Origin: Micavibrio sp. UBA6929
GTDB taxonomy: Bacteria > Pseudomonadota > Alphaproteobacteria > Micavibrionales > Micavibrionaceae
Length of the DNA stretch: 64,000 nucleotides
Assembly: GCA_002448815.1 (NCBI GenBank)
Contig: DKAJ01000002.1
Coordinates: 69,760 to 133,759 of the forward strand
Reading direction: 5' to 3'
Below the pieces are notes generated by a model that saw only the letters and a list, made by a program, of their open reading frames with translations, did not search any database and was not told where the DNA came from. Numbering within the stretch: position 1 is the first letter of the stretch; every line of letters starts with the position of its first letter. The translations under genes were made by a program, and so were the position numbers. Positions 42,558 through 51,350 of the stretch are shown here, piece after piece.

Positions 42558-44426
42558 TTATTTTTCATGGAAATAATCGTAAATCGCCTGTGCAAGATTT
42601 GCCGAGATACCTTCCACTTTTTGCAGGTCATGCATGGATGCATTTTCTACCGCCTTGGCGGAACCAAAGTAACGGATAAGCGCCGCACGTTTTTTCGTAC
42701 CGACACCTTCAATGTTATCTAAAGCATTATCTTTAATGGCTTTTTTGCGGCGCATTTGATGCGATGACACAGCGTAACGATGCGCTTCGTCGCGTAACCT
42801 TTGAAGGTAATACAGCACCGGATCATTTGGCGGCAAAGAAAATTCTGAACGCCCGTTCATAAAAAAGCGTTCACGCCCCGCGTTACGGTCTTCGCCCTTG
42901 GCAATTGCGACAACTGTCAGGTCAGGCAAGATACCAATATCTTCTAAGACCTGCGTCACTGCGCTTAATTGCCCTTTTCCTCCATCAATTAACAACAGAT
43001 CAGGCCAGTCATCGGCGCCGGGTTGTAATTCGCCCTCTTGCGCCTTACGGAAGCGGCGCTGCATGACCTCGCGCATCATGCCGTAGTCATCGCTGGCGGT
43101 GGCTTCGCGGATGTTAAATTTACGATAAGATCCCTTTTCAAAGCCCTCCTCGCCAGAAACAACCATCGCACCAACCATATGCGACCCCGCAATGTGAGAG
43201 TTATCATAAACTTCAATGCGTTTTGGCGGCGCGTCCATATCAAACAAATCGGCAATGGCCTCCAGGCTGATATTTTCGCTTTGCCGTTTGGACACGTGAC
43301 GCGCCAAAGCCTCGCGCGAGTTCATCATGGCAAAATCAACGGCGTCTTTTTTCTCGCCGCGCTGCGGGCATGTAATGGTGACTTTATGCTGGACAATTTC
43401 ACTGAGGGATTGTGCGAGGTTATGACTGCCATCGGGGGCGATAGACACGAAAACATGTTTGGGTGCGGGTTTATTGACGTAGAACTGCGCGATAAAGGTT
43501 TCCATGAGAACGGATGGCTCAACGTCCCCTTCATAGCGGGGGAAATATGCGTGATTACCGTAATTTTGGCCTGCACGGAAGAAAAAGACCTGAATGCAGG
43601 TACGCCCTGCTTCTTCGGCCAAGGCGATGACATCCGCATCACCAATTGCATTAAAGTTAATCGTTTGACGCGCCTGCACCGCCATCAGCGCCTTTAACCT
43701 GTCGCGGTATTGCGCGGCCGTTTCATAATCCATGTCATCACTGGCGGCCTGCATTTTATTGCGAAAGCGCTCTTGCAGGGCGTCGCTTTTGCCCTCTAGG
43801 AAGGCTTTGGCCTCATCCACTTGCTCCGCATACTCGGCGCGCGACACATAATCCACGCAAGGCGCGGTGCAACGCTTGATATGATATTGCAGGCACGGGC
43901 GTGTGCGCGCAGCAAAGTTATGGTCAGTGCAGTTTCTTAGCATAAAAACACGCTGCAAGGCTTTAAGCACCCTATTCACGTCGCCTGCACTTGCGAACGG
44001 ACCAAAATACTGGCCGTCCTTTTGTTTTTTACCGCGATATTTCACCACCATCGGATAATCATGGTCACGGCGCAGATGGATATAAGGGAAGCTTTTATCG
44101 TCACGCAGCAAAATATTAAAACGCGGTTTTAGCTTTTTAATTAAATTCGCCTCAAGCAATAGCGCCTCAGACTCGGTATGCGTGTGCACAAATTCCATCG
44201 ATGCAGTCAGCGCGACCATGCGCTGCAATCGCACAGGAAGGCGCCCTATCTGCGTATAAGACAGCACCCTGCGTTTCAGCGCCTTGGCCTTTCCCACATA
44301 CAAGACATCGCCCTGCGCGCTTAGCATACGGTAGACGCCAGGCGTTTGCGGCAAATCTTGCGTAGCCTCTTTGATCACGGAACGTCCATGATCTAGCGAG
44401 GATATTGGCGCGTTATTCTTACTCAT
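42558..44426 (-). CDS. uvrC: Excinuclease ABC subunit C
   Basis: A roughly 622-residue dual-incision nuclease of nucleotide excision repair. It has an N-terminal GIY-YIG domain (PGVYRMLSAQGDVLYVGKAKALKRRV), a Cys-rich region (CLQYHIKRCTAPCVDY), a UVR motif (MDYETAAQYRDRLKALM) for UvrB, the RNase H-like domain (IEVYDNSHIAGSHMVGAMV; LLLIDGGKGQLSA), and C-terminal tandem HhH motifs (LDNIEGVGTKKRAALIRYFG, LQKVEGISANLAQAI). The start is taken as ATG 44426 (MSKNNAP); a GTG at 44468 is an alternative with a possible AGGGA site. Confidence 0.96.
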   Translation of the reverse strand: MSKNNAPISSLDHGRSVIKEATQDLPQTPGVYRMLSAQGDVLYVGKAKALKRRVLSYTQIGRLPVRLQRMVALTASMEFVHTHTESEALLLEANLIKKLKPRFNILLRDDKSFPYIHLRRDHDYPMVVKYRGKKQKDGQYFGPFASAGDVNRVLKALQRVFMLRNCTDHNFAARTRPCLQYHIKRCTAPCVDYVSRAEYAEQVDEAKAFLEGKSDALQERFRNKMQAASDDMDYETAAQYRDRLKALMAVQARQTINFNAIGDADVIALAEEAGRTCIQVFFFRAGQNYGNHAYFPRYEGDVEPSVLMETFIAQFYVNKPAPKHVFVSIAPDGSHNLAQSLSEIVQHKVTITCPQRGEKKDAVDFAMMNSREALARHVSKRQSENISLEAIADLFDMDAPPKRIEVYDNSHIAGSHMVGAMVVSGEEGFEKGSYRKFNIREATASDDYGMMREVMQRRFRKAQEGELQPGADDWPDLLLIDGGKGQLSAVTQVLEDIGILPDLTVVAIAKGEDRNAGRERFFMNGRSEFSLPPNDPVLYYLQRLRDEAHRYAVSSHQMRRKKAIKDNALDNIEGVGTKKRAALIRYFGSAKAVENASMHDLQKVEGISANLAQAIYDYFHEK

Positions 44427-44481
44427 GCGACTAATATGCCCATCTGGACGTAAAAAGAAAGCAGGCACACATAATTTTCCC

Positions 44482-44512
44482 TTGACTTTAGTTGCAATAT
44501 ATCAACTATTGG
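44482..44512 (+). promoter_or_regulatory. Possible promoter of the pentapeptide-repeat gene
   Basis: TTGACT at 44482-44487 matches a -35 hexamer; a weak -10 (TATTGG region, 44507-44512) lies at long spacing (19 bases). A GTTG/CAAC inverted repeat (44491-44506) overlaps it and could be an operator. Confidence 0.3.
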
Positions 44513-44538
44513 TAAAAAAATTAAATGGGGATACAACT

Positions 44539-45114
44539 ATGAGTAACTTTTACACTATATCAAATACGCAAGGGGCTATCATCTTTCAGGGCCTCTATCC
44601 AAGCTTTGCCAGATGCGTTGAACATGCCGCGCAACAAGGCGTATGCCTGCGCCATGCAAATTTTCGCAATGCCTGTTTATCCAATGTGATGTTGGATAAT
44701 GCCGATGTGCGCTATGCGGATTTTCGCGATGCTAACCTGACGGGGGCGAATATGTCAGAGATATGCGCCTATAAAGCCAACTTTTCAGGGGCTGATCTTT
44801 ATAATTGCTGCTTTGCGCTGGCGGATTTACGTCACGCGACCTTTGACCATGCACAATTTGGCGGCACAGACTTTAACGGTGCAACCCTTTCCTACTGCCG
44901 CTTTGCAGGCTGGTCCTTTATGGATATTGATTTTACTGGCGCCGCCGAAATGAAGGCCTGCCTTTATAATGGTACACACCATTTTTCCGCACCGCCCTTG
45001 ATTATCAAAGGCGCAGGACGCCCCCTTTTAATTGCCGACGATAAAACCCGCCTGCATATTTATCAACTGATCAAAGCGCCACAAAAAACAGCACTCCCGC
45101 AAAAGTTGACATAA
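44539..45114 (+). CDS. Pentapeptide-repeat protein
   Basis: A 191-residue protein. Residues about 35-135 hold roughly 20 pentapeptide units of the A(D/N)LXX type: LRHANFRNACLSNVMLDNAD, VRYADFRDANLTGANM, YKANFSGADLYNC, LRHATFDHAQFGGTDFNGAT. These form a right-handed quadrilateral beta-helix. The C-terminal part is a separate non-repeat segment (IIKGAGRPLLIADDKTRLHI). Such proteins can mimic DNA (Qnr, MfpA) or scaffold; this one's role is unknown. It lies upstream of a MarR-like gene on the same strand. Confidence 0.88.
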   Translation: MSNFYTISNTQGAIIFQGLYPSFARCVEHAAQQGVCLRHANFRNACLSNVMLDNADVRYADFRDANLTGANMSEICAYKANFSGADLYNCCFALADLRHATFDHAQFGGTDFNGATLSYCRFAGWSFMDIDFTGAAEMKACLYNGTHHFSAPPLIIKGAGRPLLIADDKTRLHIYQLIKAPQKTALPQKLT

Positions 45115-45193
45115 TGGCAACCTTTCAGATACAACACCGCCCACACACAAATAATTATTCAAAAAAGACACTGTGTGTAGGGATATTTACATT

Positions 45194-45466
45194 ATGACAT
45201 ATTACTTATATTGCCCTGTCCTTGGGGCCATATTTATTGAATTTCGAAAAGCATTTGGATTTCCCGTACAATCCATGGTAGAAAATGAAAATGGGGAATT
45301 CATCGTTAATATACCGTATGGACAGATCATATTAACGCCCCTTTGCAAAATAAAAAAACAATATAAGCAAAGGCAAGATCATCATGACGCATTCATTGGC
45401 GCCCAAACGCGAGCAAACCTGCGTCACGATCTTAGAGCTCCTCAACACGCTGCGCGGGGTTCATAA
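45194..45466 (+). CDS. Doubtful small ORF in AT-rich gap
   Basis: A 90-codon frame starting MTYYLYCPVLGAIFIEF in an AT-rich gap between the pentapeptide-repeat and MarR-like genes. AGGGA lies about 10 bases before the ATG. Its last 83 bases overlap the MarR-like gene in another frame, where the peptide becomes Arg/Ala-rich as expected of a shadow reading, so if real it is probably shorter or decayed. I recognise no family. Confidence 0.25.
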   Translation: MTYYLYCPVLGAIFIEFRKAFGFPVQSMVENENGEFIVNIPYGQIILTPLCKIKKQYKQRQDHHDAFIGAQTRANLRHDLRAPQHAARGS

Positions 45467-45740
45467 TGAATTTCCATTGCAATATGCCGTTTGCTTGATG
45501 GAGATTTATCTGGATCAAGGGTTATCGCCGTCCGATCTAGCACAGCGCACCGACCTTGCCCTATCAACGATCTCACGCATTCTTGGCGCGCTGTCGAACA
45601 AGCGTCAAAAAGGTGAGGCCTTTTATATGATTGATGTGCGCATTTCAGAAAAATCACGGCGCAGCAAAGAGATATATCTCACGCCGCGCGGTGAGGATTT
45701 ATGCAATGATTTAATGCAGACTATCCGAAAACTGTCTTAA
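45384..45740 (+). CDS. MarR-like winged-helix regulator
   Basis: A 118-residue single winged-helix protein. FPLQYAVCLMEIYLDQGLSPSDLAQRTDLALSTISRILGALS forms the HTH, followed by a wing (YMIDVRISEKSRRSKEIYLTPRGEDL) where the LTPRG motif is typical of MarR family regulators. It lacks the usual long N-terminal dimerisation helix, so it is shorter than classic MarR (about 140-150). Its 3' end overlaps the convergent PLP enzyme gene by 20 bases. The target is unknown; the pentapeptide gene upstream is a candidate. Confidence 0.8.
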   Translation: MTHSLAPKREQTCVTILELLNTLRGVHNEFPLQYAVCLMEIYLDQGLSPSDLAQRTDLALSTISRILGALSNKRQKGEAFYMIDVRISEKSRRSKEIYLTPRGEDLCNDLMQTIRKLS

Positions 45741-47007
45741 AGGCGTGATCAAGATCTGCGATCAGATCTTCTGGATGCTCTAGCCCGATTGATAAACGCA
45801 CAAGACCATCTGTTACGCCGCTTGCATCACGGTCAGCCGCAGGAACGCCAGAATGCGTTGTTGAGGCCGGATGACAGACAAGCGATTCACTCCCGCCCAG
45901 CGACACGGCAGATTTGAAAATCTGAAGCGCATTGATCAAGGCAAACATTTCCTTACGGCTTGCATCCAAGACAAAGGCAAAGGTCGAACCAGCGCCCTTG
46001 CATTGGCGCTGAAATACGGCCTTGGTGTGTGCATCATCCATCAGTGATAGGTGCAAGACCTTCGCCTTTTTATACGGATTATCCGCCAGCCACCTTGCAA
46101 CCTTTTCCGCGCTTTCGCCGCCGCGCTGCATACGGATGCTCAGCGTTTCAAGCGAGCGAGAGATCATCCAGCTTGTGTGAGGATCAAGGTTCAGACCCAT
46201 TGCACCGCGAACACGGCGAATAGGCTCGACAACTTTGCGCGCGCCACAAATAGCGCCTGCAACAAGGTCGCTATGCCCGCCAATATACTTGGTCAGCGAG
46301 TAGAGCGCGATATCAATGCCGTGCGGAATGGCCTGTTGAAATACTGGCCCCATCATCGTGTTATCACATACGCTCAGCGGGCGGTGGCCTGTTTCGGCCT
46401 CGACCACGTCGATGGCTTTGATAACGGCCTCGAAATCAACAAGATCATTGGTTGGATTTGACGGCGTTTCAATAAACACCATGGCCAACTTGCCGTCTTT
46501 GGCGGCGGCGCACATTGCCGCAAGGATTTCATCATAAGAACTGGTTGCCTTGAAACTGCGCGGCACGATGCCAAAATCGGGCATCATTCCGCGGATCAAA
46601 GTTTCTGTTCCGCCATAAAGAGGCGTGGAATGCAAAATCACATCACCGGGGCGCAGCGTTTTAAACAGCACGGCGCTAATCGCGCCCATACCACTGGAAA
46701 AGGCAACGGCGGTTTCAGCTTCTTCAAGCAAGGCAAGGCGATCTTCAACGATTTCGACATTTGGGTGGTTAAAGCGGCTATAGATCAGTCCGCCGCGCTC
46801 CTGCCCTTCGGGACCGGGTTTACGGCCAGACATCACGTTAAAAAACTCTTCGCCGTCCTCAGCCTTTTCAAAGGTAAACGTCGATGTCAGAAACACTGGC
46901 GGCTTCACTGCACCTTGTGATAGACGCGGGTCATAGCCATAAGACATCATCAATGTTTCTGGCATTAAATCACGATCACCGATTTTTGTTTTTTTATAAT
47001 CGCTCAT
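45721..47007 (-). CDS. Cys/Met metabolism PLP enzyme (cystathionine gamma-synthase family)
   Basis: A 428-residue fold-type I PLP enzyme. It has the N-terminal QGAVKPPVFLTSTFTF, YSRFNHPNVEIVEDRLALLE, AVAFSSGMGAISAVL, ETPSNPTNDLVD, and the PLP-Lys in LYSLTKYIGGHSD. The C-terminus shows SLGGSESLVCHPASTTHSGVP. This matches a cystathionine gamma-synthase/methionine gamma-lyase subgroup; the exact reaction (synthase, lyase or sulfhydrylase) is not fixed by motifs. It starts 7 bases after argF and appears to be the last gene of the arginine operon, an unexpected link to sulfur amino acids. Confidence 0.88.
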   Translation of the reverse strand: MSDYKKTKIGDRDLMPETLMMSYGYDPRLSQGAVKPPVFLTSTFTFEKAEDGEEFFNVMSGRKPGPEGQERGGLIYSRFNHPNVEIVEDRLALLEEAETAVAFSSGMGAISAVLFKTLRPGDVILHSTPLYGGTETLIRGMMPDFGIVPRSFKATSSYDEILAAMCAAAKDGKLAMVFIETPSNPTNDLVDFEAVIKAIDVVEAETGHRPLSVCDNTMMGPVFQQAIPHGIDIALYSLTKYIGGHSDLVAGAICGARKVVEPIRRVRGAMGLNLDPHTSWMISRSLETLSIRMQRGGESAEKVARWLADNPYKKAKVLHLSLMDDAHTKAVFQRQCKGAGSTFAFVLDASRKEMFALINALQIFKSAVSLGGSESLVCHPASTTHSGVPAADRDASGVTDGLVRLSIGLEHPEDLIADLDHAFKTVFG

Positions 47008-47014
47008 GTACTTT

Positions 47015-47908
47015 CTAGCCTACTGTTACGCCTGAATTTTCAAGGCACCATGCAAGGATTGCCTTTTGCGCGTGTAATCTGTTTTCGGCCTCGTCGAAAA
47101 TAACGCTGGCTGGTGATTTTGCGACCTCCTCGCTGACTTCTTCCCATTCATGGATTGGCAGACAGTGCATAAAGATTGCGCTATCTTTGGCTTTTGCCAT
47201 CAAATCGGCGCTCACCTGATACGGCCAGAATTTTTCAATAGCCTTGCCCTCTTGCCCCATGGACACCCATGTATCGGTCACAAGAACATCTGCGCCGTGC
47301 GCCGCGGCGGCGGCATCAGCCGTGATATTCGCATCCTTTGGCGCGCGGCCGTGGATCTCTTCCGGCAGTGCCAAAACAAGTTCAAAATCAAATAGTTTCG
47401 ATGCCTGAACAAACGTATTGGATACGTTGTTACTATCGCCGAACCATGCAATTTTCTTGCCCTTCACGTTGCCAAGCTTTTCTTCAATCGTCAGCAAATC
47501 TGCCATTATCTGGCACGGATGCGAGTCATCGGTCATACCATTAATCACAGGGATCGATGTGTATTTCGCAAGATCTTGCATCATCGCCTGATCGCTCATG
47601 CGCAGCATAATCCCGTCAACAAAGCGAGAAAGCACATTACCGGTGCTTTCGACGCTTTCCGATCCGCCAAGCTGCATTTCTTCCATATTCATCACTATGG
47701 TATGCCCGCCCAGTTGCTTCATCGCGATTTCAAAGCTCATCCGTGTGCGCGTCGAGCGTTTATCAAACACCATTGCAAGTGATAGGCCGCTGAAGATTTG
47801 TTCAGGGTTATATTTTTCTTTTTTCATGGCGTGGGCGTGCTCTAAAATACCTTTGAGCGTATCTGCGCCAACCGTGTCCAGATCAATAAAGTGGTTTACT
47901 TTGGTCAT
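47015..47908 (-). CDS. argF: Ornithine carbamoyltransferase
   Basis: A 297-residue enzyme that joins carbamoyl phosphate and ornithine to citrulline. Carbamoyl phosphate motif FDKRSTRTRMSFE, then TDDSHPCQIMADLLT, IAWFGDSNNVSNTF, DTWVSMGQEGK, and FMHCLPIHEWEEVS are all present. The late HCLP loop has the usual Cys for ornithine binding. It starts one base after argD ends, in the order argC-argB-argD-argF. Citrulline would go to ArgG/ArgH encoded elsewhere, while ornithine is also used by the decarboxylase at 39.3 kb. Confidence 0.96.
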   Translation of the reverse strand: MTKVNHFIDLDTVGADTLKGILEHAHAMKKEKYNPEQIFSGLSLAMVFDKRSTRTRMSFEIAMKQLGGHTIVMNMEEMQLGGSESVESTGNVLSRFVDGIMLRMSDQAMMQDLAKYTSIPVINGMTDDSHPCQIMADLLTIEEKLGNVKGKKIAWFGDSNNVSNTFVQASKLFDFELVLALPEEIHGRAPKDANITADAAAAAHGADVLVTDTWVSMGQEGKAIEKFWPYQVSADLMAKAKDSAIFMHCLPIHEWEEVSEEVAKSPASVIFDEAENRLHAQKAILAWCLENSGVTVG

Positions 47909-47909
47909 T

Positions 47910-49130
47910 TTAAAAGTCCTGCTTCAGGGTTGTTTCAATAATAGAAAGGGCTTCTTTGATTTCGTCCTCACCCGCAATGAGTGGCGGTGTTAGGCGCACA
48001 AGATCACTGCCAGCCTGCGTTGTCATCAGGCCATTTTTGCGCAAAGCGCCGATCATATCCTTAATGGGCACAGCGGTAGAAAAACCGACCATAAGGCCTT
48101 TGCCTGTGATGCGGTTGATTTTATTGCTGCTGCTTTGCAGGGCGCTTAGGCCGTCCATCAACTTTGATGACATAGCCTGCACATTGGCCAAGAAGCCTTG
48201 CGATTGTAGTTCATTAATCACGCAGGCCACGACCGCGCAAGCAAGCGGGTTGCCGCCGTAAGTTGTGCCGTGCGTGCCGGGCACCATGGCGCTGGCGAAT
48301 TTTTTCTTGGCAAGCACCGCGCCAACAGGAAAGCCTGAGCCAATCCCTTTGGCAAGACACACAACATCAGGCTCGATCGGCTGACCGTTTTCGCCCTTAA
48401 AGCTTTGATACGCGTAAAGTGTGCCCATACGTCCAGCGCCGCACTGAATTTCATCAAAGATCAGTGGAATATCATGACGATCACACAATGCGCGCAGCCC
48501 TTGCAAGAAACCGTCTTCCGCAGGCGTCAAGCCGCCCTCGCCCTGCACAGGCTCGATCAAAATGCCGGCTGTCTTTTCCTTGGACACCAAGGCCTCGACA
48601 CTGGCAAGGTCATTGAAATGTGCAAAATGCACACCTGGCAAGTACGGGTTAAAAAATGGCTGAGAATTGCGTTTTTCAGTAACACTTGCCGATCCGTATG
48701 TACGGCCGTGGAAGCTGTTATGGAAGGTAATTAGCTCGTTACATTCTGGGCCTTTATTATCGTAGGACCATTTGCGTGCAAGTTTTAAGGCAAGCTCGAC
48801 CGACTCGGTGCCGCTGTTCGAGAAATAAACTTCATCAAAGCAGCCATTATCAACGAGCAATTTCGTTGCTTCATGTTTTGCGTCGGTCACATATGATCCT
48901 TGGCACGCCATGATTTTGGCGGCTTGATCACTGATTGTTTTAACCAATTTGGGATGCGCGTGCCCCAGTGATGCCACGGCGATGCCCGCCGCGAAGTCCA
49001 GACATTTTCCGCCCTGCGTATCATAGGCATAGCACCCTTCTCCGCGCTCCAGCATGACGGCTTGCGGGCTATAGAGTTTCATATTCATTTCAACGGTTTC
49101 GTCGATAATGCCTTGGATATCTTGTGTCAT
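47910..49130 (-). CDS. argD: Acetylornithine aminotransferase
   Basis: A 406-residue class III PLP aminotransferase that makes N-acetylornithine from its semialdehyde, using glutamate. It has GEGCYAYDTQGGKCLDFAAGIAV, NSGTESVELALKLAR, FHNSFHGRTYGSASVT, EPVQGEGG, LIFDEIQCGAGRMGTLYAYQ, and PLP-Lys in CLAKGIGSGFPVGA. Many ArgD proteins also serve the lysine pathway (DapC), which would link to dapA. AGGGAGA precedes the ATG. It is followed directly by argF. Confidence 0.95.
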   Translation of the reverse strand: MTQDIQGIIDETVEMNMKLYSPQAVMLERGEGCYAYDTQGGKCLDFAAGIAVASLGHAHPKLVKTISDQAAKIMACQGSYVTDAKHEATKLLVDNGCFDEVYFSNSGTESVELALKLARKWSYDNKGPECNELITFHNSFHGRTYGSASVTEKRNSQPFFNPYLPGVHFAHFNDLASVEALVSKEKTAGILIEPVQGEGGLTPAEDGFLQGLRALCDRHDIPLIFDEIQCGAGRMGTLYAYQSFKGENGQPIEPDVVCLAKGIGSGFPVGAVLAKKKFASAMVPGTHGTTYGGNPLACAVVACVINELQSQGFLANVQAMSSKLMDGLSALQSSSNKINRITGKGLMVGFSTAVPIKDMIGALRKNGLMTTQAGSDLVRLTPPLIAGEDEIKEALSIIETTLKQDF

Positions 49131-49165
49131 GATAATCTCCCTATCATAGATGTGCGGCAGGTTTT

Positions 49166-50056
49166 TTATTCACCCAACGCCTTTTTAATAACTTTATGCG
49201 TTTCAATTTCGTTCAGATATGCCTGACGGTTTTCCTCGGGCAGCAACATTGTTGCAGGGCCAATGGAATCATAAATCTCGCTGCGCAGCGCATTTGGACG
49301 GAACCCATCCAGTAAGTGAATACGCTTTACGCCAGATTGCAATGCATGCAGGCAGTTTTCCATTTTAACGCGCATACCGCCTGTCACGATTTCGTCTTCG
49401 ATTAGCTTAGGAATTTCTGCATCCGTAATAAACGGCGCGGTTTCGCCGTCAATCAAGACACCGTCAACGTCGCTCAGGAAGATCAGTTTGCGTGCCTGCG
49501 CACCGATGGCAAGGGCAACAGCCACGTTATCGGCGTTAATATTAATGCCATCTTTGGTTGTTGCACTCAGGCACGGCGTCGCAATAAAGTTTACGCCATC
49601 AAAGGCCTTATGCACTTTATCCAGCGCCACATCATCAATTGTGCCATCATAGCCATAATCATCAGGGTTATCACGGGGGCGCGGCGTCACTTTAATCCAG
49701 CTTGGCGGTGTGCAGCCTAACGTCAAGCCATACAAGTCAAGCTCTGCCATCGTCGAAGCAACCTTAAAGCCCAAATCAGCAGCCATAACGCCTTTGATCA
49801 ATTGCATCTCGCGCGAGCCTGTAATGCGGCGACCATTCACTTTACGTGGCTCGATATTTGCGCCTTCTAAGGCTTGGTCAATGGCATGACCACCGCCGTA
49901 AACAAGCAGGACTTTGATGCCATCATCCGTAAGCTCTTTGATATCAGAGAGCAATGACTTGCGTGAAGCCTCGTCAGCGATCATACGGCCGCCAGCCTTT
50001 ACAACGAACAAGTTGTCGCGATATTTTGCCTGATAAAATTCCTTCATACTGTGCAT
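49166..50056 (-). CDS. argB: Acetylglutamate kinase
   Basis: A 296-residue amino-acid kinase that phosphorylates N-acetylglutamate, the usual control point of arginine synthesis. It has FVVKAGGRMI, VLLVYGGGHAIDQALEGANIEP, GININADNVAVALAIGAQARKLIFLSDVDGVLIDG and VTGGMRVKMENCLHAL. The substrate loop reads GGGHAIDQ where most members have GGGPQI, and the opening is VKAGGR rather than KYGGNA, so it is a divergent member; position between argC and argD supports the call. It starts with ATG at 50056, AAGG 9 bases upstream. Confidence 0.9.
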   Translation of the reverse strand: MHSMKEFYQAKYRDNLFVVKAGGRMIADEASRKSLLSDIKELTDDGIKVLLVYGGGHAIDQALEGANIEPRKVNGRRITGSREMQLIKGVMAADLGFKVASTMAELDLYGLTLGCTPPSWIKVTPRPRDNPDDYGYDGTIDDVALDKVHKAFDGVNFIATPCLSATTKDGININADNVAVALAIGAQARKLIFLSDVDGVLIDGETAPFITDAEIPKLIEDEIVTGGMRVKMENCLHALQSGVKRIHLLDGFRPNALRSEIYDSIGPATMLLPEENRQAYLNEIETHKVIKKALGE

Positions 50057-50089
50057 GGCACTTTTCCTTTTTGCTCTACTACCGTTAAT

Positions 50090-51091
50090 TTATGGCCATA
50101 CTGGCGTTGCAAGATTTAATCCCGCCATTTCATCCAGACCAAACATAATATTCATATTTTGCACTGCTGTGCCTGCTGCGCCGCGCAGCAAGTTATCAAT
50201 TGCGCCCTGAACAATAACTTCACCGTTATTGCCCTCTTGGACGCTGATGTCGCAGTAATTTGTACTGATCACGTTATTCAATTCAACCTTATCCAAGACG
50301 CGTGCAAATGGCGCGCCCTCGAAGGCAGAAAAATCAGGTTTGGCATCGCCCTGCACTTGCAAGAATGCCGTTGCAAAAATGCCGCGCAGGAATGGCCCTA
50401 CGGTCGGGGTAAAGTTGAGCTGATCCTCCGTAATTTGCGCAGTGCGGATAATTTCTGGTGTGTGGCGGTGTTTATTCACCTGATAACTGCGCACGTTTCC
50501 GGCCAAAGCAGGATGATCAATCGGATCACGCGGCGAACGGCCGCCGCCTGTTGTGCCGGTAAATAGTGATACATTCGCGCGGTCAATTTTACCTGAAAAC
50601 GGCATCAACATCATTTGCACAAGCAGCGCATTACAGCCCGGATTTGCCACGGCATCGGCGCCAACAAGGCGATCTTTATTAAGCTCGGGCAGGCCATAGA
50701 TAAAACGGCCATTGAGAAGTTCTGGCTTCAGGTGCTGCGTCGCATAGTATTTTGCAAACATCGCAGGATCATCCAAACGGAAATCCGCAGACATATCAAT
50801 CACGCGCGTTTTTCCAAGGAAATGGTCGATCATTTCTTGCGAGGCCACATGCGGCAAGCACAAGAAGACCACATCGCTTTCCTTGGCGAGCGTATCATAA
50901 TCAGTATTGGTGACGTATAAATCCTTTACATGGGCAAGGCGCGGAAAGATCTCAGCCACTGGCGTTTTTTCATGCTGGCGCGATGTTAAATACGCGATTT
51001 CGACGGATGGGTGATGCAAGAACAAGCGCAGCAATTCACTGCCTGTATATCCAGTTGCACCGACGACTGAAACTTTGATTTTATTAGTCAT
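50090..51091 (-). CDS. argC: N-acetyl-gamma-glutamyl-phosphate reductase
   Basis: A 333-residue NADPH-dependent reductase that makes N-acetylglutamate semialdehyde. It has VSVVGATGYTGSELLRLFLHHP, VVFLCLPHVASQEM, DMSADFRLDDP, YGLPELNKD, the catalytic Cys region VANPGCNALLVQMMLMP, TGTTGGGRSPRD, and HRHTPEI. It is the first gene of argC-argB-argD-argF. The 259-base gap before the DUF3592 gene is the likely promoter and leader region; I see no clear ARG-box or attenuator there. Confidence 0.96.
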   Translation of the reverse strand: MTNKIKVSVVGATGYTGSELLRLFLHHPSVEIAYLTSRQHEKTPVAEIFPRLAHVKDLYVTNTDYDTLAKESDVVFLCLPHVASQEMIDHFLGKTRVIDMSADFRLDDPAMFAKYYATQHLKPELLNGRFIYGLPELNKDRLVGADAVANPGCNALLVQMMLMPFSGKIDRANVSLFTGTTGGGRSPRDPIDHPALAGNVRSYQVNKHRHTPEIIRTAQITEDQLNFTPTVGPFLRGIFATAFLQVQGDAKPDFSAFEGAPFARVLDKVELNNVISTNYCDISVQEGNNGEVIVQGAIDNLLRGAAGTAVQNMNIMFGLDEMAGLNLATPVWP

Positions 51092-51350
51092 TTTCTTTTC
51101 TATCCTTTTTTACAACTCACGCCACAGGTATGCACCATAGGCAGAAAAACACAGGGCTTCTTGCGCTGCAAGCTCTTACGTATGATTTTGTGTGAAAAAA
51201 GTAACAAAGAAACAGATGTAAACAGCCGCAGCGCAAAAATATTATGCGCAGCGACGTCGGAAGCGACGGCAAACTGGTGATAAAATGTGTTTGGTCTGTG
51301 TCATCATGGGCAGCAATAAACACCATCACTGCGCGCGGGTCAATATATTT

